Assembly: GCF_015832195.1 (NCBI RefSeq)
Contig: NC_052026.1
Span: forward strand, 13,875,619-13,939,618
Source: Motacilla alba alba
Taxonomy: Eukaryota; Chordata; Aves; Passeriformes; Motacillidae
DNA length: 64,000 bases
Direction of reading: 5' to 3'
Shown: one piece after another, positions 47,301-58,340 of the stretch
Layout of the letters: each line of letters opens with the position of its first letter
Numbering within the stretch: position 1 is the first letter of the stretch
Position numbers and translations under genes: made by a program
The notes under the pieces: generated by a model
What the model saw: only the letters and a program-made list of their open reading frames with translations
What the model was told of the DNA's origin: nothing
Database searches by the model: none

Positions 47301-50300
47301 AGAATAATTTAGACTAGGAAGAATTTTTGGAAATTTCTAGTTCAAGCCCCTGCTGAAGTCAGTATAGAATGTATCCAGTCAAAAATTGAGTTAATCCAAT
47401 AATTTATATTGCCTTGTATCAAAATTAATTACACTGAACCTCTCAATTCAGAGCCTGATATACTTGCCTCAGCAGAGTCTAACAGCATTTAAGAGCTTGT
47501 AGAACTCTTTTTACAGAGATATAGATCAACATCATGGTAATAACAAGGACCTTTATCATTATACAGACTCATTTCAAAGAAAATCAGATATCTGGGTCAT
47601 TTCTAAAAAACTGATGTCCTTTTCACTTTTAAGATGGTTAAACTACTGGTATTATTAGCTGCTCAGTGATTAGCCCCAGTTTCCCCAGCCCTAGAGCCTG
47701 CCTCATTTGAAGTCATGACACAAGGCCCCAAGATGTGCAGTGCCACCCAAACAGATGGTCCTGTCCTTTTCAGGGAAAGGATTCTTCCCACTCCTCAGTC
47801 ACCCTCACTGGTGCTGAGCCAGGCATTTATGTGACTGCTTGGTGAACCGAACGGGAGGGAGCTGGGCCAGCTCAACTGTTTTTTTAATAAAGTTTATTGT
47901 TACTCAGATGAGTTCCCCCACCCTGTCCTAATGAACAGCTGTGCTGGCAGAAGAGACGAGATAACGCAGAGCCCAAAACAAGTGGTGGAGGAAGAGAGGG
48001 GGTGGGATTGATTCCTTTGAAAGCAGTACTTGCTTATACCTAAACTGTTCATGGAATTACAGGCCTTGCACTCTTTCACATCCTACTCAACTCCATCAAA
48101 GTACCAAGTCGTATCTCTAGCAACTGCCTTTAAAATATGGAACACAAGAAAGCGAAGCAAAGTTTACACAGCAAACAAACAAGGCTGTTTTTGGGAAATG
48201 GACTGAAAGTATGATGAGTACCTGACTGTGTCTCACTTGGGAGGAACAAGACTCCTGTTTCTTGTCTACCTTGTCTGGCTGCTGCTGGGGACGCTGCTGC
48301 AGGATGTACTCATACGTAGTCAGCTTGTGCCACACTGAAAGGGAAGAAAAGAGACCTGTCAGCACAGAAAAGGCCCCTCCCTGACTGCACTTATACAAAC
48401 AGGCTGGATAACTATACCATCAAATAGTAACTATAAACATGAAGAAACTGATAGCCCAAGCCAAAAGCAGCTGTGCACTGTACATCCTACTATATCCTTT
48501 ATTGTCACCATCACAATGCTTTCTTATAGTCCGGCTATTCTAAAGTGTCCTACAATGGTAGAGCCTTCTATACTGTAGTAATTTGTTCAGTTCATTTCAG
48601 GGCAAACCCATTAAAGCAGATGCCTAGGATCATCTGGACTGAAATCCTCCCTCTGCCTGAAGACATTTAGATCACTGATATCTTACCTCTCAAAACCATG
48701 CCCTTCACAGAAAAGTGGGGGAGAGTCACTTTATGAAGAAATAAAAATCACCTTATGAAGAAATCACAATCACCTTATGAAGAAATAAAAAATCGGGATC
48801 CATTTGGCCAAGAAGAGAGAACATAGAGATGAATGTGACTCTGCAGCCAAGTGATTACTTATCAGGGACAGTGCAGGGTGCTGGAAAGTGCTCCTAGAAT
48901 GGCACCCTTTGCTTCCTTTGAAAAAACAGAATGTTGCTTCATAAGCAAAGGCCTATTAACCATTTTAAATTTGGATTTTGTTGGTTTCTGAATACTTACA
49001 GTGTAACATTTAAAATATTTTAATAGAGCTATTTAGTTGAAATACTGTATTTTTTTGGCCAGATAACACTGCAGCACATAATATGCAAAATAAAATCAGT
49101 CTATGAATAACCCTACATGCTCTCCTATATTCCCTACCATTTTTTTCTTTTTATTCTACTCTCAGTCTCTTGGTATTGAAGAAAAAAAAAATCCTCTCTC
49201 CAAGCTTCTGAAGTGCCATGCTTCACCAAATGCCTCCACAACTGAGTCTGAATCAAGACTAGTAATTTTGAATACACTGATCTACTATTTTGAGAATAAC
49301 CTACTTTCTTTGAGTGATCATAGTGAGTAATTAAAATCTGGAGAGTAACTCTGAGATTTTCACTGTAGTTTTGACAAAACTAGATTCTAAATTTTAGTAG
49401 CCATACCTGACTTAAGCCATTTTGTAACAGAAGCCTAAGGGCAGTACCACTCACAGGGGTGATGTTTAATTTCTGTAATTTAAGAACTGAAAACCAAAAA
49501 GGTATATGAAGAAATACTGACCAACAGTAATTACACTGGAATTGCTAAAGTGTATTTCTAGTCTCAAAAGAGGGAAGGCAGCTCATTACAACACTGTCTA
49601 CTTTAAAACATTCAGAGGACACTATTGACAATTACAGGTATAAAATAAGAGGAGTTTAGGTTCCAACATACTTTGTCTCCCTGAATGCCATTACTAAGTG
49701 CAAATACAGTGGTAAGTGCAATGCATACTCATATGCAGCACACAATAAAGGTGTGCTCAGTGTGTTCAGTGTGGTGACACCCCTCCTTTAAAGCAAGGGC
49801 TTACACACTACATTCTGCACAGCTGGGAACAGTTTCATTAGGGCAGCAGATTATAATGTAATAAAACATTGAAAACATTAGCAATAATTCTGTTTCCACA
49901 TAAGATGGAAGATAAAGATTTAAAATTGGGCCAAAAGTATAAGTTAATTTGGCTCGAAATTTATTCTGAAAGAGGAAAAAGAATCACTCCAAGGCAAGAG
50001 CAGCAAAATCTCCCCCAAGCCCAGAGCACAGCTAGTGGCACTCACAGAGGTTTCTGTCTGACAGATAAAGCAGGTCATTATCTCAGGCAGGGAGCACCCT
50101 CTTGTGGAAGCTGCACACAAGGACAGGATAAATACCACTCAGGACTAAACAGAATAATCCTATTTCATTCAGGAGAAACTTTCCTGGAGCTCTGTTATGC
50201 TTTTTGTCTTTAAAAAGTGCTAGATCAACCCTTCAAATCTCCAAGCAGTGCCACTAACCCAGAAAAGCCAACTGTGAATTCTGCCAAGGAAGTGAAATTG

Positions 50301-53300
50301 CAGCATGCCCAAATTGCAGTCAAGCTCAAAGAGGCTGTAGAAGAAAATGATGGTCGGTGTCCTCACTGAGTGCACTGTCCGTGCCAGCTGGGAACACTCA
50401 CCTATCAAACACTACACTTCAGCACTGCAACTGTTTTGCTTCTGGAACCATGCTGGTTTGTGCTGACCTAGTTTGTGTTGGCACCTGCAGGTCTGTTAAC
50501 TGAGAACCTGAAAATCCATCCAAAGATCCTCTGTAACCGCTGTCCTCACTTCTCTTCCACCACATCCCTTCTTTCCTACTTCTGGCACCACCAACCACTG
50601 CAAATGTAAGATCTTTCCCTATCATGACTTTCATCAGCAGCCAAAAAGTATTGGCTTAATTTTAGATGATGCCTGAAAAAAAGTTTTTGATGCCCATCTC
50701 TACATAAACAAACATAAATATCCTTTCTTGCCAGAGCAACAAGCAGTAGATCTAAAGAGAAGCCTTTCTGAAAGCCTCTTCCTCTGGATTCCACAAATCT
50801 TCTTGTATCAATATGGTACAATTTCCATAAAGGGACTTTAACCTGGATGGCAGTGCTCCAATCAGAAATTTAGCTCTGTACATCCACATTTCTCTGGGGT
50901 AAGGGAAAAATACAGGCTCTTTCACACAACAGAAGTACTGGGGAGCACAGTGAGGAGACTCACAAAGGCTGTATGTGGAGTTAATCTGAATCTGCCATCG
51001 CTGACACCAAGCTGGGATTGACCAGTTCATCCCACTTGGCCTCTCCAGTACCCTACCATGTGCTTTCAGTTTCAGGATAACACAGCTTAAACACGGCTGC
51101 AGAGGCCCAACACAAGCCCCACATTACACAAGCACTGATAACCCTACCTGGTACAGGGGGGAGTTCAGAAATATAATGTTAAATCCCAATTTTGCACAAT
51201 GGGTGCACATTAGTGACAAGGGTGAACACACAGTGAATGCAGGATGAGTAGAAGATAAGCAAAAATGAAATGGGGGTATAGATGACAGGAACAAAACACC
51301 TACAGAGATAGATGTGAAAGGTCAAGAGGTGGCCCAGCAGGATCATGGTCACTAGGCTCAGAAGAATAAAAATCCCAGCTGTCACCAAAATGGCAGGTGC
51401 CTGAGTCTCAACAGGAGATGCAGGAAGAAACACAAACCAGCGGTCCATGTGGTTCCTCAAAGCTGTAAAACAAAGACAGTTGGAGATAAGTAGATTGTCC
51501 AGGTATGAATTATCTCTAAGTACACTTTACAGCTGGAAATGCTGTTAATTCAAAAGTAGGTCTGCAGGGCTTTTAGGAAGAGCTCTGTAATGAAAGATAT
51601 TCCATCCAGCTGAGCAGAGATACTCTAACAGAAATATAAAATGGAAGCAGTAAGGAATGGAGTTCCTCCTCAGTGGAAGAGCTGACAGAATCCAACCCCT
51701 CATCAAGACATGCTGGCTGATCCCCAGGATGCTCGTGTGAAGCACTGCAGTACCATCGAAGTGCTGGTCAGAGCGAAGCACCGCGGGGTCGACGAAGAAC
51801 TCCACAAAGACGTAGAAAGCGACGAGCAGCAGAAGCCCCAGGCCCAGAATGGCAGACAGCACACTGTTCAAAAAGAGCCTGCCAGGAAAGGGAGAGGTCT
51901 CAGGGGCTTCAATAACATCACACACACAAAAATTAATATCCCAGCCTCTCATAAACATGGAGATAGAGACAGCTATCTCAAATTACTGTCATGCTTTCTT
52001 ACACTTATGATAGATACTGGTGAACAGCTTTACTTATTTGTTACTCTGAGGGACTAAACTGTGATCCTTTAGTGCAACCATGGTTACAAAACAGTCAAGT
52101 ATATCTAGGACAGACAAAGAGCTCCCTTGCACAAAATCTGAAGTGTAGTGTGTGTCAAAGGCAAATCCCTTCCCGATCTACTTTACCAGCCATCAGTGTA
52201 ACATGGCACCCAGCAACAACACCACTTTGCTTTCCGCAGGGTTTAAGCGCAGGAAAGTAAATTGAGAAGCATCAGTGTCAGTCTCCTTATTCTTATCTCA
52301 AACCTGGCATGGATTAAAGGTCCCTATATGCTGCTGTGACTCCTGCCAACTGGCAAGTCTTGTAGGGAAAGCACATGATCTGGATGCAGGTTGCTTCAAA
52401 TTGGAACAGCACCATCATGGCTCCATTCCTACTCCAGCTTTCAGAAGCACTAAGGACACTCAATTAACATCCTGTAGGCATTTCCTAATACCAAATAGTA
52501 ACTCTATGTTCTCTGGTTTTACTTACAGATGTTCAGCTACAACATTTAAAGTTTAGGAATTTTAATCCTGGTTATTTGAATGCCATGATTATGCTTGTAT
52601 TTTCCATCTAGTTTTCTCATGACTGATTCTATTCAGCCAGGGGATAAAAGAAAAGTGGTTCTGCATGTCTAAGTACAGGCTGGACTGAGATACAGGAGAA
52701 CCCTGGAAAGAGAAGCCGCATTATTGATGCAGTGTTGTGCTTCTGCCACAATGGCAAGCTCTTACCAGTAATTCCTCTCTCCCACACAGTTGTTGAGCCA
52801 TTTGCAGTGATGATCGAAGCCACAAACACACTTGTTGCAAGTTCCACAATGCTTTGACTTGGCACTCCTGCCAAAGAAAGGGTGGCATTAGCATGGCAGC
52901 ACCAGCTCATTACTATGACTTTTCAGTGACTTTAACACAGGGGGATACAGCAGCAGAGATCCTGGTAATAGTGAGTAAACCTTCTGCATCAGGAGTACTT
53001 CATCTCCCAAACTTAACTGTCACTGCTGCACCATAATCCCAAAATTTGCCTTTCAAGGCCCCGCATGGTTTTGGAATTGTTGATTTCTTATTTGAATCCC
53101 TTCAGCAATACTACAGAGCTTGGTCTTAATGTCTCCCCTCCAAGCATTTCCTGCAACTGGCCAGCATCCATCCAGAGACAAGCACACACACACATACACA
53201 CTACTTACACACTGATAGGTAAAACACCAACACCCAGGGAACATGGCACACTACAGCCTTCTGCACACAACGTGAGCAGTGAAATAAAACACAGAACCCT

Positions 53301-55582
53301 GTGCACATTTGACAGAAGGCCCCTACCCAACTCCCTGAACCCTGCCACAGCATGAAGCTTAACTTGCACTGCAGCAGTTCAGGGGCTCAATGTCAAATCC
53401 TATAGTCTGACATTAAGGACTAATGGTGAAATGCAGTGGGGAAGAAGACAGAGCTGGAGAAAGAAGAGATACTTACACATCTACATCACAGACATGGCAG
53501 TGATGGTTCTCAATGACATGTGCGTGCTGGTTACGGTTGAAGGTGGCCAGAGGCCCCAGATAGTTTTTTTCTCGCACGTTTGCATCCGCAGGGTCAATGG
53601 AAACTGCAGTAAGATGAACAACTAAATGGTAGATAAAACACACTCCTGGACACTGAAGTACACAGTTAAGGATTTAACATGTCTTTTAATCCTTAATACA
53701 CAAACCCCACACAGACAAAACATTTATGGCATAGAATTAGAAATTGCTATATAACTGATTGCAGCACATTAATCTGAGCTCTATTGACAGAGATGTTTGC
53801 CTTCTAATAAATATCCCTGGAAAAAGATAACTCAATCTACAGGAACATCCCTCCTCATTGTGTACTACTCTGCCTTGCAGAAGTGCCTTTCCTAGCACAG
53901 AATGTCTTCAAAAGTTACCTGTACTTACCAGAATCTGAGCCCAAGTACAGGCTGGTGACATAGGTCCAAGTTTCTTAGTCCATACAGACTCCTTGGAAAG
54001 GCTGGGCACATGCCCTTTCACTGGACCAGACTTTCAAGAAAAAAAGTCACATCAAGGAAGTAGTATTGATTACCTTGCTTTCCTTTTCCTTAGAATCCCA
54101 GGGAAGAGGAGCACACCTTTAAAGCAGGCTCCTACAAAGGATCCAGGGTTTGTCATTGTTTCTATACACTCAGATGTGCACATCATTAATCATACTAAGA
54201 CCTACAGAAAGTAGATCAGTGTATTAAGTTAAAAAAGGAGGCCTCTGAGAGGTCCAGCTCACTGGAGCTCTGATGGCTGGTGAAGCAGATTGGGAAGGGA
54301 TTTGCCTTTGACAAAAAAGAGACATTAGTGCTTTATTAACTGAAAGCACAACTTGAGGAAATATAATCTGTTGAATTAAGAGTAAGTTTAGATTGCATTA
54401 AGATATTTGGTAGACAAATTCACAAGGTTTGAACTGTGATAATATCAAGGATTTGAGCAAGCTAAGTAGTGTGAGACCACTGAGCTACTTATATTAATGT
54501 CTAAATCATGCAGGTGTAGAAACTATAACAATAATAAGCAAAATCATCCCAAACATATCCAAGACTTAGAGGCACCCGTGTCAGATGTATAAGTGATGTA
54601 AGTGCCCACCCCATCCCTTTAGAACAAGGTGTGATCTTGGGGAATTTCTTTCCCTGGGTACAGGTGATAGTACAGGTGGCACTGTGAGTACTGGGAGCAC
54701 TGGGATTGCTCCCCAGCTGCTGCAGGCTGAACAAGCCCAGGCTCCTCAGCTGCTTCTCCTCTAGACCCTTCACTGTCTTTGTTAGATGTGTACTAAACCG
54801 CTGCTCCAGACGGTCCCATAAGAGACCTCTCCTCTGCAGTTCACACCACACCACCTTGTGTATCCCTCCCAGATTTCCTCCTGAGCACAGGAGAGTGCCC
54901 AGGGAGGACATCCCCTGTGAGCCACAGTGCAACCCACCATCCAACCAGGAGCAGGCCAAGCTGCCTTTCATGACTCACCCAGCCAGCACAGGGAGGTGGG
55001 GCTGCCTTCACAACGAGGATGTGTCAGGAGGGGCTTTTTTGTATGACTTCCCTCAACCCCTGCAGCACACTGGTAGAAGAATAATATAAAGCAAAGGAGG
55101 CACATAGGCAGGAGCAGGCAGCAGAAGGCAGTAACCTTAACGGAGAGTGACGAAGCACAACATCAGTGACCTAAAGTGAGGATCTCAAAGCAACTGCTTT
55201 TTATAGTCAGGAGATGACCAAGGTGATGGTGACAGTTCAGAGAAACATTCTGGCTCAGGTGCTTTTCTCCTATGCTTCCCGTGCTACCTAACAAGTGCTC
55301 AGCGCTAACAAACCCGCAGTGACAGTTTGTACCAGCCCTGCTCTCCTCTCCGTCCAAGGATACGATGTAGCCAGCGGGCAGCCAGTGGCGGGGCAGCAGG
55401 GGAACCAGGATCCCAAAGCCAACCAGAGCAAAGAACAGGAACAGCAGCCAGGCGATGACCTGGAACAGGTGCAGGGGCCAGCTCCAGCCATTTCTTCGAG
55501 CGCGTTGGACCTTCACCTCAGGGACGGCTTCGCCCAAATCCTCTGGAGCTATCTTATTATGGGGTTTATTGCAGATATTCAT
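40843..55582 (-). CDS. ZDHHC1: ZDHHC1, DHHC-type palmitoyltransferase
   Basis: ZDHHC1 is a multi-pass ER/endosomal membrane enzyme that attaches palmitate to cysteines. In mammals it is also reported to support STING signalling. Recognised coding exons, in transcript order: 55582-55364, 53621-53477, 52867-52766, 51878-51754, 51462-51304, 48334-48237, 42697-42604, 41636-41528, 41375-40843. The Cys-rich domain ([19 protein letters not shown]) holds the catalytic DHHC in [12 protein letters not shown]. Hydrophobic helices flank it. The C-terminus has [14 protein letters not shown] and [12 protein letters not shown], matching my memory of human ZDHHC1. Phases agree inside two blocks. Two joins need extra sequence: about 31 nt in the second membrane helix (between the first two coding exons), and a piece of length 2 mod 3 between 48237 and 42697. 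Neither was found. Loss, divergence or micro-exons are all possible. Confidence 0.93.
41528..41636 (-). CDS. ZDHHC1: ZDHHC1 probable exon: basic patch
   Basis: A 109-nt segment after tttcacag, ending at gtgaga. It starts [20 protein letters not shown]. The Lys/Arg cluster is striking for a cytosolic tail and could bind membrane. Its end phase (one base) fits the last exon. Confidence 0.65.
42604..42697 (-). CDS. ZDHHC1: ZDHHC1 probable exon: Ser-rich linker
   Basis: A 94-nt open segment between tgtttttag and gtaagg, reading [20 protein letters not shown] and onward. It joins the next exon in phase 0. There is no domain, and the call rests on splice sites and phase. Confidence 0.6.
42698..48236 (-). 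other. ZDHHC1: Large ZDHHC1 intron region, one short exon unaccounted for
   Basis: No exon was recognised in 5.5 kb, although phase demands at least one. It holds a CR1 remnant near 47.3 kb and AT-rich sequence. From 46.28 kb a short direct repeat (gaatccttta) occurs. Confidence 0.5.
47290..47400 (-). mobile_element. CR1 LINE 3'-end remnant
   Basis: gagaatcacagaataattta followed by a tagttcaagcccctgctg phrase matches the reverse-oriented CR1 3' end. It is heavily diverged and short. Confidence 0.6.
48237..48334 (-). CDS. ZDHHC1: ZDHHC1 exon: post-TM4 cytosolic segment
   Basis: It follows ccctttcag and begins [19 protein letters not shown], with the conserved TTYEY-type motif of DHHC enzymes. 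It ends ESCSSQ at donor gtgaga. An alternative donor (gtactc) would extend it to 48222, and both leave phase 0. Confidence 0.88.
48335..51303 (-). other. ZDHHC1: ZDHHC1 intron
   Basis: About 3 kb without recognisable exons. The 22-bp triplicated repeat at 48731-48797 is the only distinct element. The rest is ordinary AT-rich intron. Confidence 0.6.
48731..48797. repeat. 22-bp unit repeated three times
   Basis: ttatgaagaaat recurs at 48731, 48753 and 48775, each followed by a variable aaaaatcacc-like end. It is a small local triplication within the intron. Confidence 0.85.
51304..51462 (-). CDS. ZDHHC1: ZDHHC1 exon: lumenal loop and TM4
   Basis: A 159-nt exon after gttttacag. It encodes [20 protein letters not shown], then APAIL and a hydrophobic helix ending [12 protein letters not shown]. 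It matches human almost throughout. Confidence 0.93.
51754..51878 (-). CDS. ZDHHC1: ZDHHC1 exon: TM3
   Basis: A 125-nt exon after cctggcag. It encodes [20 protein letters not shown], then [11 protein letters not shown] and RSDQHFD, a hydrophobic helix followed by the lumenal loop. The donor is gtactg, slightly off consensus. Confidence 0.92.
52766..52867 (-). CDS. ZDHHC1: ZDHHC1 exon: catalytic DHHC
   Basis: A 102-nt exon between tttggcag and gtaaga. It encodes [20 protein letters not shown] and then [14 protein letters not shown]. The zinc-binding Cys/His residues and the DHHC nucleophile are all present, so the enzyme should be active. Confidence 0.96.
53477..53621 (-). CDS. ZDHHC1: ZDHHC1 exon: end of TM2 and start of Cys-rich domain
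   Basis: A 145-nt exon after catttag, ending at gtaagt. It reads [19 protein letters not shown], then [21 protein letters not shown]. Acceptor and donor phases require one base from the previous exon and leave two. Confidence 0.92.
53622..55363 (-). other. ZDHHC1: ZDHHC1 intron with missing TM2 coding piece
   Basis: I searched the minus strand for the roughly 31-nt segment that should complete the second membrane helix and did not find a convincing match. Sequence at about 54720-54775 looks CR1-like. Confidence 0.5.
54718..54780 (-). mobile_element. Possible CR1 internal fragment
   Basis: aggctgaacaagcccaggct and the following tcagctgcttctcctct resemble the CR1 3' region, but the match is short. 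Confidence 0.35.
55364..55582 (-). CDS. ZDHHC1: ZDHHC1 first coding exon: N-terminus and TM1
   Basis: It starts [19 protein letters not shown], followed by a basic [10 protein letters not shown] patch and a hydrophobic helix ([19 protein letters not shown]), and reaches PAGYI. This fits the human N-terminus. The assigned donor GTATCC is weak, so the 3' border may be wrong. Confidence 0.9.
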
Positions 55583-56681
55583 CTACAGAAATCAAAAATG
55601 GAAAACAAAAGGATGTGGAACAAAAGTACTGTGACTGAGCCCTGGTGCTGGAGAGATGCTCCAAGGCAGACAAAAATGATGACACACGTGAAGAGAAACA
55701 GCTCTGAGCTCAGAAGCAATTTCTCCTTTTTTCAGTTTCTGGTGCATTATTAGGTGCTGCTTTTCACTTGCCACAGGGCTAGGAGAGTTTCTAACAATAG
55801 AGAGTTGGGCTGCTCTACTTCACAGAAAACTTGAGCTAGCAGGGAGAGCAAACCAGGCAGGAGATCAGGGGCAGCACCACAAAACCAGCACAAAGGAGCT
55901 CTGCTGGGCCTGAGCTGACTCAAGGTACCTCTGCACCACTCCCACCTTCCCTTAGTAACTAAAGAGGATGTGAAATTAACGTCTAATATGACAAACAACT
56001 TCAATTAGTCTGATTAACATGCACAGGAGAGTGATGAAAGAAAAGGAGGAGGTCTCTGGCTCACTTGAGGTATTTTTGATAATGGTTCCAGTGCCAGAAC
56101 AATTCCACAGGGCTGGAAGAGAGCAAGCACAGCAACTGCTGAAAGAGTGAGAGGGACAATTCCAACCTTGGTATGCCAACAGCCCTTCAGTCCCGGGTGA
56201 AGGGCTGGAAATGTCTTTTTGGGTCAACTGGTAGAGGAGTGGGTAAGAATAGCAGAGAATATAATTTATGTTCATCAGCACGGTCTTATCAACACGTAGG
56301 CTGGAATAAAAAATTCCTAACTTCACCCTTTGAAGTAATTAGCAGTATCTGCCTGCATTCACCATTTAGGTTGCTACGATGCAACTGGCTCATTACTGAT
56401 GAGAAATCATTACCAATCATATCATCCTTTCCTCATCCTGTTGGAATCTCGCTCGCGCATCACTTTGAGCTACCTGTTACAAAACCCACAGTGGGGATGC
56501 CCGGCATGCCTTTATACCCAGCTCCAGAAAACACTGAATACAAAAACCAGCATGAAGTCACTATCAGGGCAGAGAGAGAGAGAGGCACCGGTACGCAAGG
56601 GCAAGAAGCGGTTTCACGGGCAGCCACTCTGGTGAGAGCCGCATAGACCCCTCCCGCACTCCACCACCTCCCACCCCTCAC

Positions 56682-56830
56682 CTTCTTCCCGCAGAAGCGG
56701 TTGACAGCGGCCCCGGCCCCGCCTCATGCCCGGGCAGGGCGCGGGGCCCCCGGCTGAGGCCTCCCCGGCAGCTCCCGGCGCCTCCGCGGGCCTCGGGCCG
56801 CTGCGCCCGTCGCCATGGCAACGGCTACGG
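56682..56830 (-). other. ZDHHC1: ZDHHC1 non-coding first exon (upstream end approximate)
   Basis: The minus strand has a donor (gggaagaag|gtgagg, exon edge at 56682) at the edge of a CpG island. The ATG exon begins immediately after acceptor tttctgtag, so the 5' UTR must lie in an earlier exon; this is the best candidate. The transcription start was not determined. Confidence 0.5.
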
Positions 56831-56900
56831 CGGCGCGCAGGGGGCAAAACGCGCCGGGCGCGATCGGTCCGCGGGAATACGGGAAAAGGAGCGAGGCTTC
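56690..56900 (-). promoter_or_regulatory. ZDHHC1: ZDHHC1 CpG-island promoter
   Basis: A dense CpG block about 1.2 kb upstream of the coding start, with the putative first-exon donor at its edge. It contains a near-palindromic X-box at 56809-56822. Confidence 0.65.
56809..56822. promoter_or_regulatory. ZDHHC1: RFX X-box in the ZDHHC1 promoter
   Basis: GTCGCC-AT-GGCAAC is a full match to the X-box consensus and an almost perfect inverted repeat, the classic RFX dimer target. It lies inside the CpG island at the 5' end of ZDHHC1. Confidence 0.6.
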
Positions 56901-57115
56901 GTTCTACATCTGCCCCGGGGCGGGGTCCTCTCACTCCCGGGAAAATCCTGCCCACGACACTCCCCAGCCTTCCAAGGGGTGACGTTCCATACAGATGGGG
57001 CCCAGTGAGCCAGCGGTGGAGGCTGGTTGGGAGCTGAAGCCATCCCACTCCTGGAAAATTCCATTCCCTGTTATATCGACCAGTCTTTATGGCATAAAAA
57101 TGTAGTATTTTTGTT

Positions 57116-57120
<5 letters not shown>

Positions 57121-57182
<62 letters not shown>
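57121..57182. repeat. TA dinucleotide repeat, about 30 copies
   Basis: A nearly perfect alternating AT run. It is a hypervariable microsatellite between ZDHHC1 and the fibulin gene. Confidence 0.97.
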
Positions 57183-57185
<3 letters not shown>

Positions 57186-57435
57186 GATTTACACTGTGAC
57201 GTAATGAGGTTGCAGAATTTTACTGGGGAGTTTGGAATTTTGGAGGCTGGAGGCTTTGCAGTGGTTTGTCCTTAAGTAAAACAAAGTAAAGGACACGGAA
57301 CTAAGGATTGCTTTATCAGATAAAGGATACCCCTGGGCAACCAGGATAGCATAGCATTTGATGGATTTGAAACCCTCCTAGCATCGTCTGGCATCAGCAA
57401 TTCCAGCAAGATGGATTCCAGGGATGCCTGGATCG

Positions 57436-57635
57436 TGGAATCATGGATTATCCTGTGTTAAAAGGGATTCACAAGGAACATCAAGTCCAACTCCTTACCC
57501 TGCCCAGGACTACCCCAAAAATCACACCATGTGTCTGAGATCATTGTCCAAACGCTTCCTGAAGTCTGGCAGGTTTGGCGCTGCAAATACTCCATTTCAG
57601 TGCATCCTCAATCAAGCAGCAAGAACACTGGGGAA
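57436..57635 (-). mobile_element. CR1 LINE 3'-end fragment (first of a pair)
   Basis: Phrases gtggaatcatggattatcct, actaccccaaaaatcacacc and attgtccaaacgcttcctga match the same CR1 subfamily as the copy at 10.84 kb. It is directly followed by a second CR1. Confidence 0.75.
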
Positions 57636-57638
57636 ACA

Positions 57639-58112
57639 GAATCACAGAAGCTGTAAGGTTGGAAAAGATCTCTAAAGATCATCGAGTCCAGCCACTAACC
57701 CAGCACTGCCATGTTCACCTCTAAACCTTGTCCCCAGGTACCACATCCACACACCCTATGAGCACTTCCAGGGATGATGATTTCACCACTGCCTGGGCAG
57801 CCTGTCTCAGTGCCCAGCCACCTTTTCCATGAAGAAATTTTCCCTAATATCCAATTTAAACCTCTACTGGCACAGCTTGAGGCCATTTCCTCTTGTCCTA
57901 TCATTTGTTACTTGGGAGAAGAACCTGATCCCTCTGGCTCACCCTGCTGTGAGGGAGTTGTTGAGTGATAAGGTCCCCTCTGAGCCTCCTCTTCTCCAGG
58001 CTGAGCCCTCCCAGCTCCCTCACCAGACAGACTTGTGCTTCAGACCTTCCCCAGCTCCACTGCCCTTCTCTGGGCTTGCTACACCACCTCCATGTCCTTC
58101 TTGTGGTGACCT
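57639..58112 (-). mobile_element. CR1 LINE fragment (second of a pair)
   Basis: It begins agaatcacagaagctgtaag at the CR1 3' end. It continues through aggttggaaaagatctctaa, gatcatcgagtccagccact, ggccatttcctcttgtccta and the internal ctcttctccaggctgagccc to tccatgtccttcttgtggtg. About 470 bp remain, the longest CR1 copy in the window. Confidence 0.9.
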
Positions 58113-58340
58113 TCGCAAACTTTCATTATCATTAGCAGTCAGTGATGTGTCAGTGACTAGTCCGGCTGTACCCGAGGGTTTCAAGGGTAGAAGAAAACCT
58201 GTGCAAAACCCGGTTTGTTTTGTCCATTTTGGCTGGGACACCTCATGTGCAGGGATAAATATTTACCCCGTAATTCCCTTCTTTTCATCCCAGCCCGCCG
58301 CCGCAGTGGGCACAGGCCAGATGTGGGTTTTAGTGACGCA

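Noticed and set aside
54501..54971. A 156-codon minus-strand open frame in the ZDHHC1 intron
   Set aside because: It overlaps CR1-like sequence and shows no membrane helix or ZDHHC1 motif.
55219..55249. A 31-nt minus-strand segment with AG before and GT after, exactly the length needed for the missing ZDHHC1 helix piece
   Set aside because: It would encode [10 protein letters not shown], polar and unlike the hydrophobic helix expected, and the donor (GTCATC) is poor. The length match looks accidental.
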